From Phymatolithon calcareum (lineage: Eukaryota; Rhodophyta; Florideophyceae; Hapalidiales), in NCBI GenBank assembly GCA_977006965.1, contig OZ345364.1:310001-374000 (forward strand): 64,000 nt of DNA, read 5' to 3'. Position 1 is the first letter of the stretch; every line of letters starts with the position of its first letter. The translations under genes were made by a program, and so were the position numbers. The notes below the pieces were generated by a model that was given only the letters and a program-made list of their open reading frames with translations, was not told the DNA's origin and did not search any database. This document shows positions 32,080 to 41,999 of this stretch, in pieces.

Positions 32080-32450
32080 ACCGATCTGCGTACCGAACGA
32101 CCGACCAGGAGTGCTATATATAAGGGATAGGACTGCGAGGTTGAGATGCCTAAGAGTCATTTGCAACGGAGTTCCTTTGCGAAGAAAATTTATTCTGGCG
32201 AAGTACTATGGGACTGGTGCTGTGGTTGAGCTTATCGTGTTGCAACGTATACTACGGTATATGAAGATGGACCAAGAAACGGAATATGAAAGCAAAAGAC
32301 TTTCTCGGGCCCTCACAGGGAGAGAAATTCGGATTAAGGAGATATTAGAAGGATAGTGGAGAGATGAGTATCGAAAACAGCGAGAAGCTGCTCTGTTACT
32401 CAATTTGAGGCTTTGGGAGCTTTTAAATTAAATCAGCATATATCCCCCCG
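32080..32450 (+). pseudogene. LINE family I variant, 3' fragment
   Basis: The ORF 32111-32356 encodes TARLRCLRVICNGVPLRRKFILAKYYGTGAVVELIVLQRILRY then REIRIKEILEG, followed by the tail TTTGGGAGCTTTTAAATTAAATCAG and ATATCCCCCC. Four bases later the DNA transposon at 32456 starts. Confidence 0.8.
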
Positions 32451-32455
32451 CATTA

Positions 32456-34800
32456 CAGTAACGACCACAATTAGTGCGGATTCCTAAATAGTGCGGGTTC
32501 CTAATTAGTACGTCAGATTCCAAATTAGTGTGGGCCGCACTAATTGTTGTCTCCTCTTTTTGTTAGCGTGGATGCACTAACTAGGGTCTCTAAAATAATT
32601 TTTTTCGGAAAGGTTATATCATTCTCATGCGCTGTTTTCAACTTGAAATCTTCCACGTACTACTGTCCACCTGACAGTAGCTTGGAAAGTCTCCTCAGAT
32701 CCATTGGCACGGGCCTCTCTTTTATGTGCTGAGCATCGCTGGGTGTCTGCTTCCATGGAATTTCATTTACACTCTGCAAGGTGGTGCTGGAAATGGAGTG
32801 TCGAGTAAGGTGCTGGATACCTGAGCAGCAACTGTATTCCGAGGATATGTAAGGCACTACAGTAGCTCTCTGCACACATTTTAATCGTTTTCACACTATG
32901 TAAGGCTGTCATTATAAACCTCTGTAAAGTGCTGCATTCGAGACGCATAAGTTACCCGGAAATTAAAACAAGCAAGTTTATCTCTGCTGTCACAGTGCTA
33001 TCAGCACTTCATCTACAGCAGCTCGTGTTACGTCTCCAGAAAACATAACTCCAGTTTCAAACCATCTCTTGTTAAAATCTTTATGCTTTCGCTCTTCGTT
33101 AAAACATAACTCCAGTTTTGTCCTTTTCTGTGCAAGAGATGCATACATTACGTCAATGGTGTACTATTAATGACTTTTTGTAAGAACAATAGCGATTTGA
33201 AAAGGCATTTAAAGAGCGATACCTGAAGCCGGTCATCAGAAAAACAAAAGCTCGATATTGAACATCACCTCCAGCAGTATACCGTTCTGCAATATCATCC
33301 TTCACGGTATGCTGGAAGACGAAGAAAAAGAGCTCATTGCTCTAAAAAGCCGCCTTTGGCGTATGGGCTTCGACAAGAACAATCGACCATCTCAGAAAAC
33401 AAGGACAGAGTTCCCGAAGCCTCCACTGCTGTATTTGAGTTTCTGTGCAAATATCCTGGCAATACAATCGCAAGGCAATGGAAAATTCTACTTGAAATCT
33501 ATGTAAGCTCGGACATTGACGGCGACTTGGAGAACACACTTCTTCCTATTCTAGCCGTTGTGCTCTCCAATTCTCATGTCCCCCTTCATGTAGATCCAGA
33601 CGGAGAGAAGAACGACGATTCACGCAATCACGAACACACCCGTCTATGCACGCCCATTCCTAGCCACGACCCCACACCACCCGTCCTGGCCTTCCCGCTA
33701 AGTGCTCCTCCGGCTGTTTTTCGTGACCTAAATACCACGACAGATCCATCGTTACGGCAGGGAAGGAAGCGGGCATTGCAGAAGGTGTCCACTAAGGAAG
33801 AGCGGAGAAAGGTGGTAAAGTGGATGATTGAGAACGAAACACCGATTCTTCACATCGCACGAACAATCGAACACTTTCCGGACATCTTTAATGGAAAACC
33901 GAAGAATGACAGTTCTAAGTGCAGTCGGTGGTGTAAACAGCGCGCGACAATTTTAAGCTCTCAATTTTGTGGTCCTCTGTCTATCAGCGTGACGCAGAGC
34001 AATCCGCGCTCTGAATCGTCGACAAATCGACGATTTCCTCTAAAATCGCAATCTGGAAGAGGTCCTCGCACATCACCTTGGGTTGTATGGCTTTATGGTC
34101 AGATTCTGTCTGAGTTTCACCGTTTCAGAAAAGCCGGCGTCAATGCGACCGATAAGACTCAGCCTGCTGGTTCTTTTGTAATAGCCAAAATCAAGTCTGT
34201 TTGGAGAGAGAAGTGGGAGAAGCGAAAATTGAATCAGATCATGAGCGGTAATGGTTTCAAGGACTCGGGCCGGCGGGATGGAAGGAACTCAGGAGCCTTG
34301 AGAAATCCCGGGAAGGGTTATTTCTTGCGGCTGGCTGCTGATGTTATTAGAGAAGTGAACAATATCAAAGACACGAACGGAATGACCATGGCCAGAAAAG
34401 CAATGCTCCAATGCGGTCTCGGTATGGAAAACGGGGTGTGGAAAGTGTCGCAGTTGAAAAGAGAGTTGCAAGAGATTGTCCGTGAGCATAAAGTGCATTT
34501 CGAAGGGGAGCCAGTACCAGATCTTGGAGAGAAGTCCGCGAACATACAGGAAGATGTATAATTTATTCACTCGGTCGTCTTCTAATAGCAATATGTACTT
34601 TCCTTTCTTATATCTCGTCTTGCTGGCGAGAATAGTGTTTCTATAAACCTGGCGCACTAATTGTTGGTCACAACTATTAGTGCGGGTTCCTAAATAGTAT
34701 ACCAGGTTCCTGAATAGTGCGGTCCACACTAATTGTTGGTTCCAGCTTGGATTTTCATGTTCCTAATTAGTGCGGTCCGCACTAATTGTGGTCATTACTG
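32456..34800 (+). mobile_element. DNA transposon with CAGTAAYGACC termini
   Basis: The terminal inverted repeats CAGTAACGACCACAATTAG (32456) and, reversed, CAGTAATGACCACAATTAG (ending 34800) match over about 24 bases with one mismatch. They are bordered by TA (32454-32455 and 34801-34802), which suits a Tc1/mariner-type target. Both ends carry arrays of TTCCTAAWTAGTGCGG-like words in direct and inverted orientation (32473-32555; 34652-34790), likely transposase sites. The single long ORF (33356-34561) looks DNA-binding and has no clear DDE triad, so this could be an internally deleted or unusual member. Confidence 0.75.
33356..34561 (+). CDS. Putative DNA-binding protein of the DNA transposon, 401 aa
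   Basis: The ORF fills the middle of the 32456-34800 element. Three parts can be seen: a variable N-terminus to about residue 130 (Pro-rich near 95-120); a basic, helix-turn-helix-like region at about 135-200 (RQGRKRALQKVSTKEERRK, then VVKWMIENETPILHIARTIE and a Cys/Trp-rich SRWCKQR); and a second conserved-looking part after GRGPRTSPWVVWLYGQIL that ends in a basic helical tail. No catalytic acidic triad is apparent. It is plausibly the DNA-binding half of a pogo-like transposase whose catalytic part was lost, or an accessory protein. A host gene carried inside the repeats is less likely. Confidence 0.55.
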   Translation: MAYGLRQEQSTISENKDRVPEASTAVFEFLCKYPGNTIARQWKILLEIYVSSDIDGDLENTLLPILAVVLSNSHVPLHVDPDGEKNDDSRNHEHTRLCTPIPSHDPTPPVLAFPLSAPPAVFRDLNTTTDPSLRQGRKRALQKVSTKEERRKVVKWMIENETPILHIARTIEHFPDIFNGKPKNDSSKCSRWCKQRATILSSQFCGPLSISVTQSNPRSESSTNRRFPLKSQSGRGPRTSPWVVWLYGQILSEFHRFRKAGVNATDKTQPAGSFVIAKIKSVWREKWEKRKLNQIMSGNGFKDSGRRDGRNSGALRNPGKGYFLRLAADVIREVNNIKDTNGMTMARKAMLQCGLGMENGVWKVSQLKRELQEIVREHKVHFEGEPVPDLGEKSANIQEDV

Positions 34801-34814
34801 TAGGGGCATTCAAA

Positions 34815-35735
34815 AACGGAATTGACATATATACAAGTGCATCCATGTATACAAGGCATTAATCCAGCCACGTTGGGAGTACGCTATGCACTTAACGCAG
34901 TGAACCGGAAACGTTCAGAACGCCGTCAAGGAAGTTGGACAAATGTTTTTCAGACAAGTCTATGGGCCACTGGTTCGAGAAAAGACGGATAGACTTCGTC
35001 TACTATGTCGAATCCAAGCTGCTTCGTATGCACGGGAAATACTAGCTTTAAAGATGGTGAGAAGGACCATGGCGAAAGAAGGAAAGTTCCTGGAGGAACA
35101 GCCAGAGAGAAGAAACTCAGAAGAGCTTCAAGCCACAAGTCATGACATGGCAGAAATGGAACCAGAAAACCGTTTGATGAAGCGATAAAGCGCATAATAG
35201 CGAACCAATCTGCAGGAACACTTCGATCAACATTCCTGAAAAAAGAAGGAGAGAGCCTTGAACCGAAGAAAAAGAGGAAAATTCCGTGCGACAAGACAAG
35301 AGAACTCCCTGAAATACTTAAATTTCCACAACTGAAACACAAGCAACTGGCGGTTCAGTACGCCTTTGAAAGATATCCCCAAGTGTTTACCACACTGATG
35401 GCAGATAGATTTGGAAACAAAGTCAGACAACACACGGAGACCCTGGATGGCAACTTTTCAGACTATGAACTCAGAAAAGAAGACAGAGAGGCAACTGAGA
35501 AGGTACTAGATGAAATTTTTCTCTTCAGCAAAAGCGTCGTCGAGAGTATGCAGAATTTAGAAGACCTGTATTGAAAGAAGTAGCGACGTCTCGAAAACTG
35601 CTACGAAGAGCTATCAAAAAGAGCCGAGTACATGTACCAGACATAAGAGTAGAGCCGCCCTAGTGAAGGTAACACCTGAGGAAGCCTTGGCCGTATATTC
35701 GTATGACTGTGGGGCTCTAAAAAATTGCAATTATA
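34815..35735 (+). pseudogene. LINE family II 3' half, copy B
   Basis: Two ORFs remain: 34943-35188 (MFFRQVYGPLVREKTDRLRLLCRIQAASYAREILAL ...) and, in another frame, the zone KQLAVQYAFERYPQVFTTLMADRFGNKVRQHTETLDGNFSDYELR to a terminal SMQNLEDLY at 35571. The family II tail GAGGAAGCCTTGGCCGTATATTCG ... GGGGCTCTAAAAAATT follows. It begins at the same internal position as 19145. Confidence 0.8.
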
Positions 35736-35775
35736 AAATTCTACTTCCGAAAACTAGAAATCGCTATGAAAGAAA

Positions 35776-36024
35776 ACTTTTTTGAATTTTGAATTTATTA
35801 AACGCCCTCAGAAACACTCATAAGACTTTAAGGGAGATGCGTTTCAGATGCTACTACCTTTGTAGCTCCGTTACTCTGTTAAAGCCCGCAAAACCCGGGC
35901 TCGTTGCTATCGTCGTAGCCCTAGCTAGAAAAACCCTTCTCCAGAGAAGGTGGAGGGAAAAGCTTCAGTCTCACTAGTCTCCTCTTCTGTTAGTCGATAT
36001 CTTTGAAGGTACACTTCGAGCTTA
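35776..36024 (-). mobile_element. LINE family VI, 3' end
   Basis: On the minus strand about 250 bases of family VI, including a few terminal codons (YLQRYRLTEEE), reach the tail TTTAATAAATTCAAAATTCAAAAAAG. Its 5' truncation point (36024) is fused to the OTU1-like coding fragment, so the two minus-strand pieces are joined. Confidence 0.8.
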
Positions 36025-36265
36025 CTGTCAGACGTTGTGGTCCACTTTCTTGCACGACGAGTGTGTCGCCAGACTTGACATAGTCTGCCGCGCTTGCGTT
36101 GTCAATGAGGTCCATTTTCCTCGGTGGAAATCCGTTCAGCAAGACTTGAGCTTTCGCTGGAATCTTGAGTTTGCTCTCGATGGCTATCTTCAAGTCGGTC
36201 ACAGTCCATCCTTTCTCCATCTCCAGCGTGGCGACGCCGGATGTGCCGCGGACGCGAATACTCAT
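36025..36265 (-). pseudogene. Ubiquitin-like (UBX-type) N-terminal domain of an OTU1/YOD1-like protein, truncated
   Basis: From the ATG at 36265 the protein reads MSIRVRGTSGVATLEMEKGW, a helix with LKIAIESKLKIP, then VLLNGFPPRKMDL and YVKSGDTLVVQE. This is the beta-grasp pattern found at the start of OTU1/YOD1 deubiquitinases, where (V/L)GFPP..(L/I)(D/L)L and SGD.(L/I)..E are typical; that domain binds the p97/CDC48 ATPase. Only about 80 native residues remain: the last ten come from the LINE joined at 36024, and the OTU protease domain is absent. It is either a gene broken by the LINE or a gene fragment moved with it. Confidence 0.6.
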
Positions 36266-36450
36266 TTTGGTTTATTGTTGAAAGCCTTCTTGGTGCGAAC
36301 GATTTGGTAATGGATGATGCGTGACCATGTAAAGAGACCACAGGGCAAAATGGAAGTACAGTAGATATATTGAAATTATGCCTGTGTTATGGACGAGTAT
36401 GATAAAACTCTGCTTCCCCAGGTACTAAAATCTGAATGGACGCATATTTG

Positions 36451-36566
36451 CAGTGTCAGTAATCTCGAAAAAGACATTTCAGTGTCACTATTTTGAAAAA
36501 TGACACGTCAGTGTCATTAATCTCTAAAACAGCATCTCAGTGTCACTAATTTTCCAAACGGATCGA
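36451..36566. repeat. 29-bp minisatellite, four units
   Basis: CAGTGTCA recurs at 36451, 36480, 36509 and 36538, an exact 29-bp period. The unit is roughly CAGTGTCAYTAATYTCKAAAA plus a variable end. Units vary at several positions. There are no unique spacers of constant length between identical repeats, so this is not a CRISPR array. Confidence 0.8.
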
Positions 36567-37079
36567 CAATGCCTCTAAAACTTACAGAAAAAGCTAGAAA
36601 TGTACAATTTTGGGGAAATAGTTATTGCAAAGTCTATTCATCTTTTAAAAATTTGGCACGGAGTAATAATCCTTGCCGAGTCCACGCTTCGCAAGCTCCA
36701 GGTGTTGTGCACCAGGTTTTCAGAATCCATATGATACTCATCTGGTGTTAATGTTTATATTTGTAACGATCTAATCACGACAAATTCGAATTGGCCCATG
36801 ACGTGGATAAACCGGGTCAAACAGAAACTTTTCTAGAAGTGTGCTGTGGTCAATGGCAAAGCTCTCACAAAACCAAAGCCATGATTAATGGCTCTGAACG
36901 GTCAATGTAATGCAATAAGCTGAAGTTTTCCTCGGGAATGATCTGCTGCGTAAAACTGAAGGCCAGCAGTTTTATGAAGCGGAATATCCCCGATAAAATC
37001 TTAAGCTCCAGCTAAATTAAGGTGCTACAAGATGGCAAACAGTACCAGAGGTTAACGTACACCTCGACTACATTCATAT
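36567..37079. other. No supported gene
   Basis: AT-rich sequence with a 60-codon ORF at most. Nothing recognisable. Confidence 0.4.
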
Positions 37080-37512
37080 GTTAACGCGAAGACTTAGGAA
37101 GGCTGTGGAGGAGACGCGCGACGCGGGGGCAGAGCTGGAACTCGAGACTCTGGACTGCATGAGAAAATCGAGCACACTAACCGATATCCAAGACAGGAGT
37201 GCCCTCCGACTAGACTGGGAACAATAAGAAGAACGCCACGCTAGCTACTGCACCAAGCAGTGAGGATGAAAGAAAGCAGGCACAGAATTCTGTACGCAAG
37301 ATGGTTTGTAGTTCAGTTTCCAAGAAATCCGCCGAAGCTAATAGAAGAAATGGGTAGTCAAGGAGAATGGGCAGTTAGAATACTGAAGAGCATCCTGAGG
37401 AAGCCAAAATGGACCCCCACAGAGGATACCAACGTGGCCTGAGCCATAGACGCGATACTAAGTGATTCTGATTAAAGAACCGAAATTTCGAGTGTAGTAC
37501 AATGCTAATAAA
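37080..37512 (+). pseudogene. LINE family VII 3' end
   Basis: LRRLRKAVEETRDAGAELELETLD is followed by a frame break, then VRMKESRHRILYARWFV, PRNPPKLIEEMGSQGEWAVRILKSILRKPKWTPTEDTNVA, a stop where RAID.ILSDSD should follow, and the tail start (ATGCTAATAAAGGTTCCGACC). It lies just upstream of the gypsy remnant. Confidence 0.75.
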
Positions 37513-37559
37513 GGTTCCGACCATTGGAAACGCTGGAAACATGTGGTACTTTGTCATTA

Positions 37560-37876
37560 GTACAAACTAGATTCCGACGACATGAGAAACGTTCTAGAGC
37601 TTTGAAAAGAGAATTTGTTCCTTTGAGAGTGTTCAAATGTCAAGGAATAAATTGCGCAAGCTGTATCAGCGCACATCGGTTTCTGAGCACCTCTCTATAT
37701 TCAGAAACATTTTTCTCACAATCCCAGGCGTTAGTGAAGGAGATAAGGTCGACAGATTCTGTCAGGGACTCAAGCCTCATGTTCGACTCGAAGTCCTGAA
37801 ATCGGGAGTTTTGACCATGGATGAAGCAGCAAGGATAACGTTGAACGTTGATAGGCTCTGCTCAACGCGGGAATGA
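37560..37876 (+). pseudogene. gypsy gag fragment
   Basis: VSEHLSIFRNIFLTIPGVSEGDKVDRFCQGLKPHVRLEVLKSG followed by MDEAARITLNVDRL is the usual gag capsid pattern (a region like F.......P.....E....F..GL). The upstream half is in another frame. Confidence 0.7.
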
Positions 37877-38149
37877 TTTCGACTCAAGCAAAGTCGAATC
37901 CCTTTTCTGTTCCCGTTATGATTAGTAACGCGGAGAGTCGCGATCATGAACTCGGAAGCGATGCAAGGCGCACAGACGACCGGAAGTCTAATGGGATGTC
38001 GCCCCTGAAGACATAAGCAGATGCAAGGAAAAATGATCGAAGTTTGGGAATCGAGGGAAGACAGTCCGATTCGGTAATGTGGATATCGAAAAGAGCGCGA
38101 GTGACGCTGGCAAGCAAATTGAGCACACTCAACTGAATCATAGTTCGAG

Positions 38150-38473
38150 TTGCCTAGATACTCTTATGCCAGAAGCCAAGCAGATTCGGAAAGAAATTCG
38201 GACGTAAGGCTGGATTCTAAGAAATCCATTTGTTCTGCATCGATGAGTACTGCTGTTTCTGATCATGACGATTGCACTCTGACTGATGACATTCCAGTGA
38301 AGTACTTGACAGTATTCGACGATATACTCAACGGCATACTCAACGGAAAGAAATTGCGAGTACTCAAGGACGACGGCTGCAATACGAACATTGTATCAAG
38401 AGAATCCTTAAATTCAAATAGAAACCTTTTTCGTGCCGTGCGAAGAAGGGCAGAAGTAAGGCACTCGAAGTAG
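38150..38473 (+). pseudogene. gypsy aspartic protease region
   Basis: The ORF contains VFDDILNGKKLRVLKDDGCNTNIVS. DDGCNTNIVS stands where retroviral-type proteases have D(S/T)G(A/C)..(N/S)..., so the second active-site residue has changed. The ORF stops at 38473 shortly before the inserted block. Confidence 0.6.
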
Positions 38474-38514
38474 AAGACAATGGAGAAAGTATACTCGTTC
38501 GTGCATAGTTCCTT

Positions 38515-39120
38515 TCAGATGTAGGACTTAAGCCCGCGGGTGTAGCGATCGATCTGCTCGTCTACGCTGATGCTCGGAATGTCGAGGATGATTCTCTGGA
38601 AGTCGTCATTGAACGTGGCAACATCCTTGAGCTGCTTCCACTTGGCGAGTTTATCTCTAGCAATCTTCTCTTTGTTTAGGGTTTCGATTAAAAAGACTAA
38701 AGCTTCACGTAGCTGGCTCCAGGTTTCGATGTTTCGAGCTTCTTCGGTTTCCTTGTAAACAATCCAACATTCATGAGCTGGACCATGAAGGTAGCTAACG
38801 GCGATAGGTAAGGCCTGGTCGTCAGTAGAGCCGGAGAGGTAGTTGTTCATGTGAGTTGTCCAACTTAAAACCGAGTCCTTTCCTTTAAAGGGTTCAGGAG
38901 ACTTGATTTTCGGTGGTTTGACTTGGGTGCCGAGTTGCATCCGGGCATTCTGTAAGGCGGTCTTGGTTTGATTCAGGTCGGTCTGGAGCGAGGCGATGTT
39001 TTGCTGTGCATTATTGAACTGTTCCATAAGGTTGTGGTATGCATTGGCAAGTTCTTGTAGTGTTGGAGGGTTCTGCTGGTTCTGTGGGTTTTGGGGGTTG
39101 GGATCCATGTAACCACACAA
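38515..39120 (-). pseudogene. gag-like ORF of a second LTR element
   Basis: The likely start is the second Met (MDPNPQNPQNQQNPPTLQEL). It is followed by a coiled-coil-like Gln/Asn-rich segment, VKPPKIKSPEPFKGKDSVLSW, a GPAHECW motif and KLAKWKQLKDVATFNDDF, all typical of Ty3/gypsy gag proteins. The frame stops at about residue 201 near a TRGLKSYI motif, so nucleocapsid and pol are missing. It lies 11 bases downstream of the C2H2 ORF, in the same orientation. Confidence 0.75.
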
Positions 39121-39131
39121 GCAAAGAAGAT

Positions 39132-39818
39132 TTATCTAGGAAGAGCGGGAAGCTTCAATAATTCCTTGCACAAAGAGTTTGTGCTTCCGACTGTCAACAT
39201 GCCTAGATAGTCCTCAGGGCTAGTGAATGTAAGATCGCAGCACTTGTCGGGCTTGTAGATAGTCCTGAGTTTGTGCCGACGGATGAGGCGGTGGTCTTCT
39301 TCTTCTTTCTTGCACGAAAAAACCTTACCGCACGGTATGCACTGGAGGGTCTTCTTTCTGTTGCGACGCTTGGGTCCTTGATGACGACGGTGGGTCTGGT
39401 GAATCCGAATCGACGTGGAGTCGGCAATGCGGAGGACCGGGCGTTGAGGAGTCGGTTGATGCCTGCGGATAATCCGAGACGCGGAATCAAACTCGCGGTA
39501 ACGCTGGGTTGTTTCGGCGAGAAGGCGGTGGACAGGAGCACGAGGGACCGGGGGTAGGCTCAACGCAGGGCGGACAGCGGGGCTCCGGCGTGGAGGAGAC
39601 GGAGGCTCAGCGGTGATCGGCGAGGAGGGTTTCGGGGTTCTTGGGGTGGAGAGTTCTTTTGAACCGTGCCACGGTTCCGGGGTACGGGGTTCCCAGGTGG
39701 TGGACGGCGGTGGTGTCTTGGTGATGTCGGAGAGAGGGGTCGGAGGGTTGCTGTCGGTGTAGCACGAGGGAGACGGCATGCGGTTCAAAAGGTAAACTGG
39801 GGCCACTGGTGAGCACAC
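39132..39818 (-). CDS. Proline-rich C2H2 zinc-finger ORF upstream of gag
   Basis: The 228-codon ORF has a Pro/Ser/Thr-rich first half, a basic segment (RRHQGPKRRNRKK) and one well-formed zinc finger, LQCIPCGKVFSCKKEEEDH then RLIRRH (C-x2-C-x12-H-x5-H), at about residues 158-182. It stops 11 bases before the gag-like ORF, on the same strand, so both probably come from one LTR element. A separate zinc-finger protein in front of gag is unusual for Ty3/gypsy. Alternatively it could be an ordinary gag leader that acquired stops, or a captured host exon. Confidence 0.5.
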   Translation of the reverse strand: MCSPVAPVYLLNRMPSPSCYTDSNPPTPLSDITKTPPPSTTWEPRTPEPWHGSKELSTPRTPKPSSPITAEPPSPPRRSPAVRPALSLPPVPRAPVHRLLAETTQRYREFDSASRIIRRHQPTPQRPVLRIADSTSIRIHQTHRRHQGPKRRNRKKTLQCIPCGKVFSCKKEEEDHRLIRRHKLRTIYKPDKCCDLTFTSPEDYLGMLTVGSTNSLCKELLKLPALPR

Positions 39819-40400
39819 AAGAAGTGATACTGGTTAGTACTCTGCAACTCGCAATCGCGCACACCGCTGGAAGGGTCGTGGACCACTGGGAGAAGAGAGG
39901 CTCATCAGGAGCGCCAACTTACTCTTTGGTCTGGGTCCGGTGCTACAAAGCCCTGGGGTTTTTAAACGAACAAGTTGGCACACTGGCTGTGTTCGGGTTG
40001 TTCCCTGGCAAAAGTCGAGGGCGCCGCGAAGCGGGGACCTTTATAGAAAAAGAATTTGATCAAGAATGACTTGGGAATATGAGAAATGGATCAATGGAAG
40101 AATCTGGAAGCCGCTTCGCGGCTTCCTAGCCGCCGCAGGCGCCACTGTAATCCATACAGTGCAGTCAACGCAGTGTAAAAATCTGTAAGCTTTAAGGCTC
40201 TGTAAGCAGTAGGTCTAGGGTTTGCCTTCAGTGATCCTTAGTAATCTAAGTACTTATCGAAACCTACAGTGCTGTAATGACTGTAATGCTATCTGTAGGG
40301 GCTTGCTGTAAATGCAAGCTGTAATGGCTTATTGAAGGGAGCTAGTCTTAGAGGAAAGTATAGGGAATAGGGAGTAGGGAATAGGGAATAAGATTGTACA
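39819..40400 (-). mobile_element. Putative 5' LTR and leader of the second LTR element
   Basis: On the minus strand a candidate LTR start TGTACAATC (40399 downwards) is followed by (TTCCCTA)n-like repeats, CATTACAG-rich subrepeats, and, after about 480 bases, a possible primer site region TTGGCGCTCCTGATGAG near 39920. The matching 3' LTR is not found in the window, so the boundaries are uncertain. Confidence 0.3.
40361..40388. repeat. (TAGGGAA)4 microsatellite
   Basis: Four 7-bp units TAGGGAA, TAGGGAG, TAGGGAA and TAGGGAA lie at the edge of the putative LTR. The unit resembles some telomere repeats, but only four copies are present. Confidence 0.7.
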
Positions 40401-41020
40401 TGTTGGTGCTTTTCAAATTCCAGTGATGATGACTCCGCATACCGAAGAATGCCAGGTACAAGTGACAAGCCTTAGTGTCCGAAAAGTCCGATCGATTCTA
40501 AGGAAGAAAAATGGAAAAGCGGCCTTCCGTCGTGTGTCAACGCGTTACATGGAAGAAAATCTATACCGAAAAGCAGGGAAAATGCTGACCGTCGACGTGC
40601 TCAAAGAAGAGTCATCTGGGTATGCATACACCACATATGCGAGCAGGATGCCAAACTAAGTAACACGATTCAAAAAAATGTGAGACTAGCTCCATTATTG
40701 GGAGCAGAAGGGTGTATTCGTGAATTACGTGGCAAAGACGCAGAGATTTCGTGGCAACGGTGCAAGGAGCCACTATTTGATGGAGCCAGTTTGGCTCCGG
40801 CCCCAGAGGTACTTATGCGCCCGTGCACGTCTCTCCGGCCAGAATTCTGGGCAATTTCATCCTTTCCCAACCCAGCCCCCTCGTTGACACTTTTTAAACA
40901 AGTTCATCCTTTACTTCAGGCGGACTTCGCATATTTTGAAGATTAGTTGTATAATTTTAGTACTTCCGCCATTGGTTTGACAATAAATCTATACTTCAGT
41001 AAAGCTTACATATCTTTTCA
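40401..41020. other. Unassigned block between the two LTR elements
   Basis: ORFs of 78 (40423-40659) and 88 codons (40680-40946) are open but not recognisable. This block and 38505-40400 together separate the protease and RT of the gypsy element. Confidence 0.35.
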
Positions 41021-41099
41021 GGTGCTCAAGGCGACTCCGCCAACGTGATGAAGATCTCATAGAATGGAGTGAAAGCAATGTAGCAGCTATTGCATTGCT

Positions 41100-41971
41100 C
41101 AAATACAAATCTGAGGAGAATCCTGTGCAAGCTCGAGGTTGTGTTTAAGAAGAAATTCCCGATGGAGTACCCCAAGAAAGGTCCGTTGATCATGCAATTG
41201 CGGTTGATAAGGAAGCGAAGCCGCCACATCGTTCATTCTATCAGTTATCGCCTTTAAAGTTGGACGCGGAGAAGAGATTCCGTAATGAGTTTCTGCGGAA
41301 GGGAAAGATTCGCTCGAGCAAATCTCTGTATGGCGCGTCCTTGTTCTTATGAAGGATAAAGATAAACCGTTGCGTTTTGTTGTTGATTATCGAGCTCTAA
41401 ATCGAATTAAAAGCGAAAGAACGCTCCACATCCTCGGTCAGACGAAGCGTTCGATATGCTTGGTGACGCTCGTGTATTTTCGAAGCTGGATCTGAAAACC
41501 GGATTTCATCAGATTCGCGTTCGTCCAGAAGACATCGCAAAGACTGAGTACGGTCAATTTGAGAAATCGGTGATGCCGATGGGATTGTGCAATGCTCATG
41601 CTACGTTCCAATCACTGATGAGTCGTATCTTCTATGACTGCATTAATGACTTCCTGGTCGTCTGCAAGGACGATCTGCTCATCTCCAGGAAGGATGAGGC
41701 TTCACACCTTAAGCATTTTGAGACGGCTTTATCTCGCCTCAAAGATCATGAGTTGTTTTTGTCTCCGAAGAAGTACGATTTTATGAAGAATGAAATTGAG
41801 TTCTTGGGACTCATAGTCGGAAAGAATGGAGTTCGTGTCGATCCTAAGAAAGTTGGAGTGCTGGAAAAATGGCCGAAACGGAACTCTCTGACTACTATTC
41901 GTAGCTTTTTGGGTCTTACACAGTTCTTCCGCGGGTTTGTCAAGAACTTTTCGAAATCAGAGAGCCACTGA
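41100..41971 (+). pseudogene. gypsy reverse transcriptase
   Basis: Degraded N-terminal motifs (KEAKPPHRSFYQLSPLKLD, FLRKGKIRSSKSLYGASLF) lead to an intact-frame stretch 41456-41971: FSKLDLKTGFHQIRV, MPMGLCNAHATFQSLM, then FLVVCKDDLLI, in which YxDD has become CKDD, and EFLGLIVGKNGVRVDPKKV, SFLGLTQFFRGFV. The Tyr loss and stops make it inactive. Confidence 0.85.
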
Positions 41972-41999
41972 CAAACTTGACGAAAAATGACCAGATTAT

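Noticed and set aside
36451-36566. CRISPR-like array
   Set aside because: Four contiguous, diverged 29-bp units in a eukaryotic context, no unique spacers and no cas genes. It is a minisatellite.
40361-40388. Interstitial telomere
   Set aside because: Only four 7-bp units inside a putative LTR. The organism's telomere unit is unknown to me.
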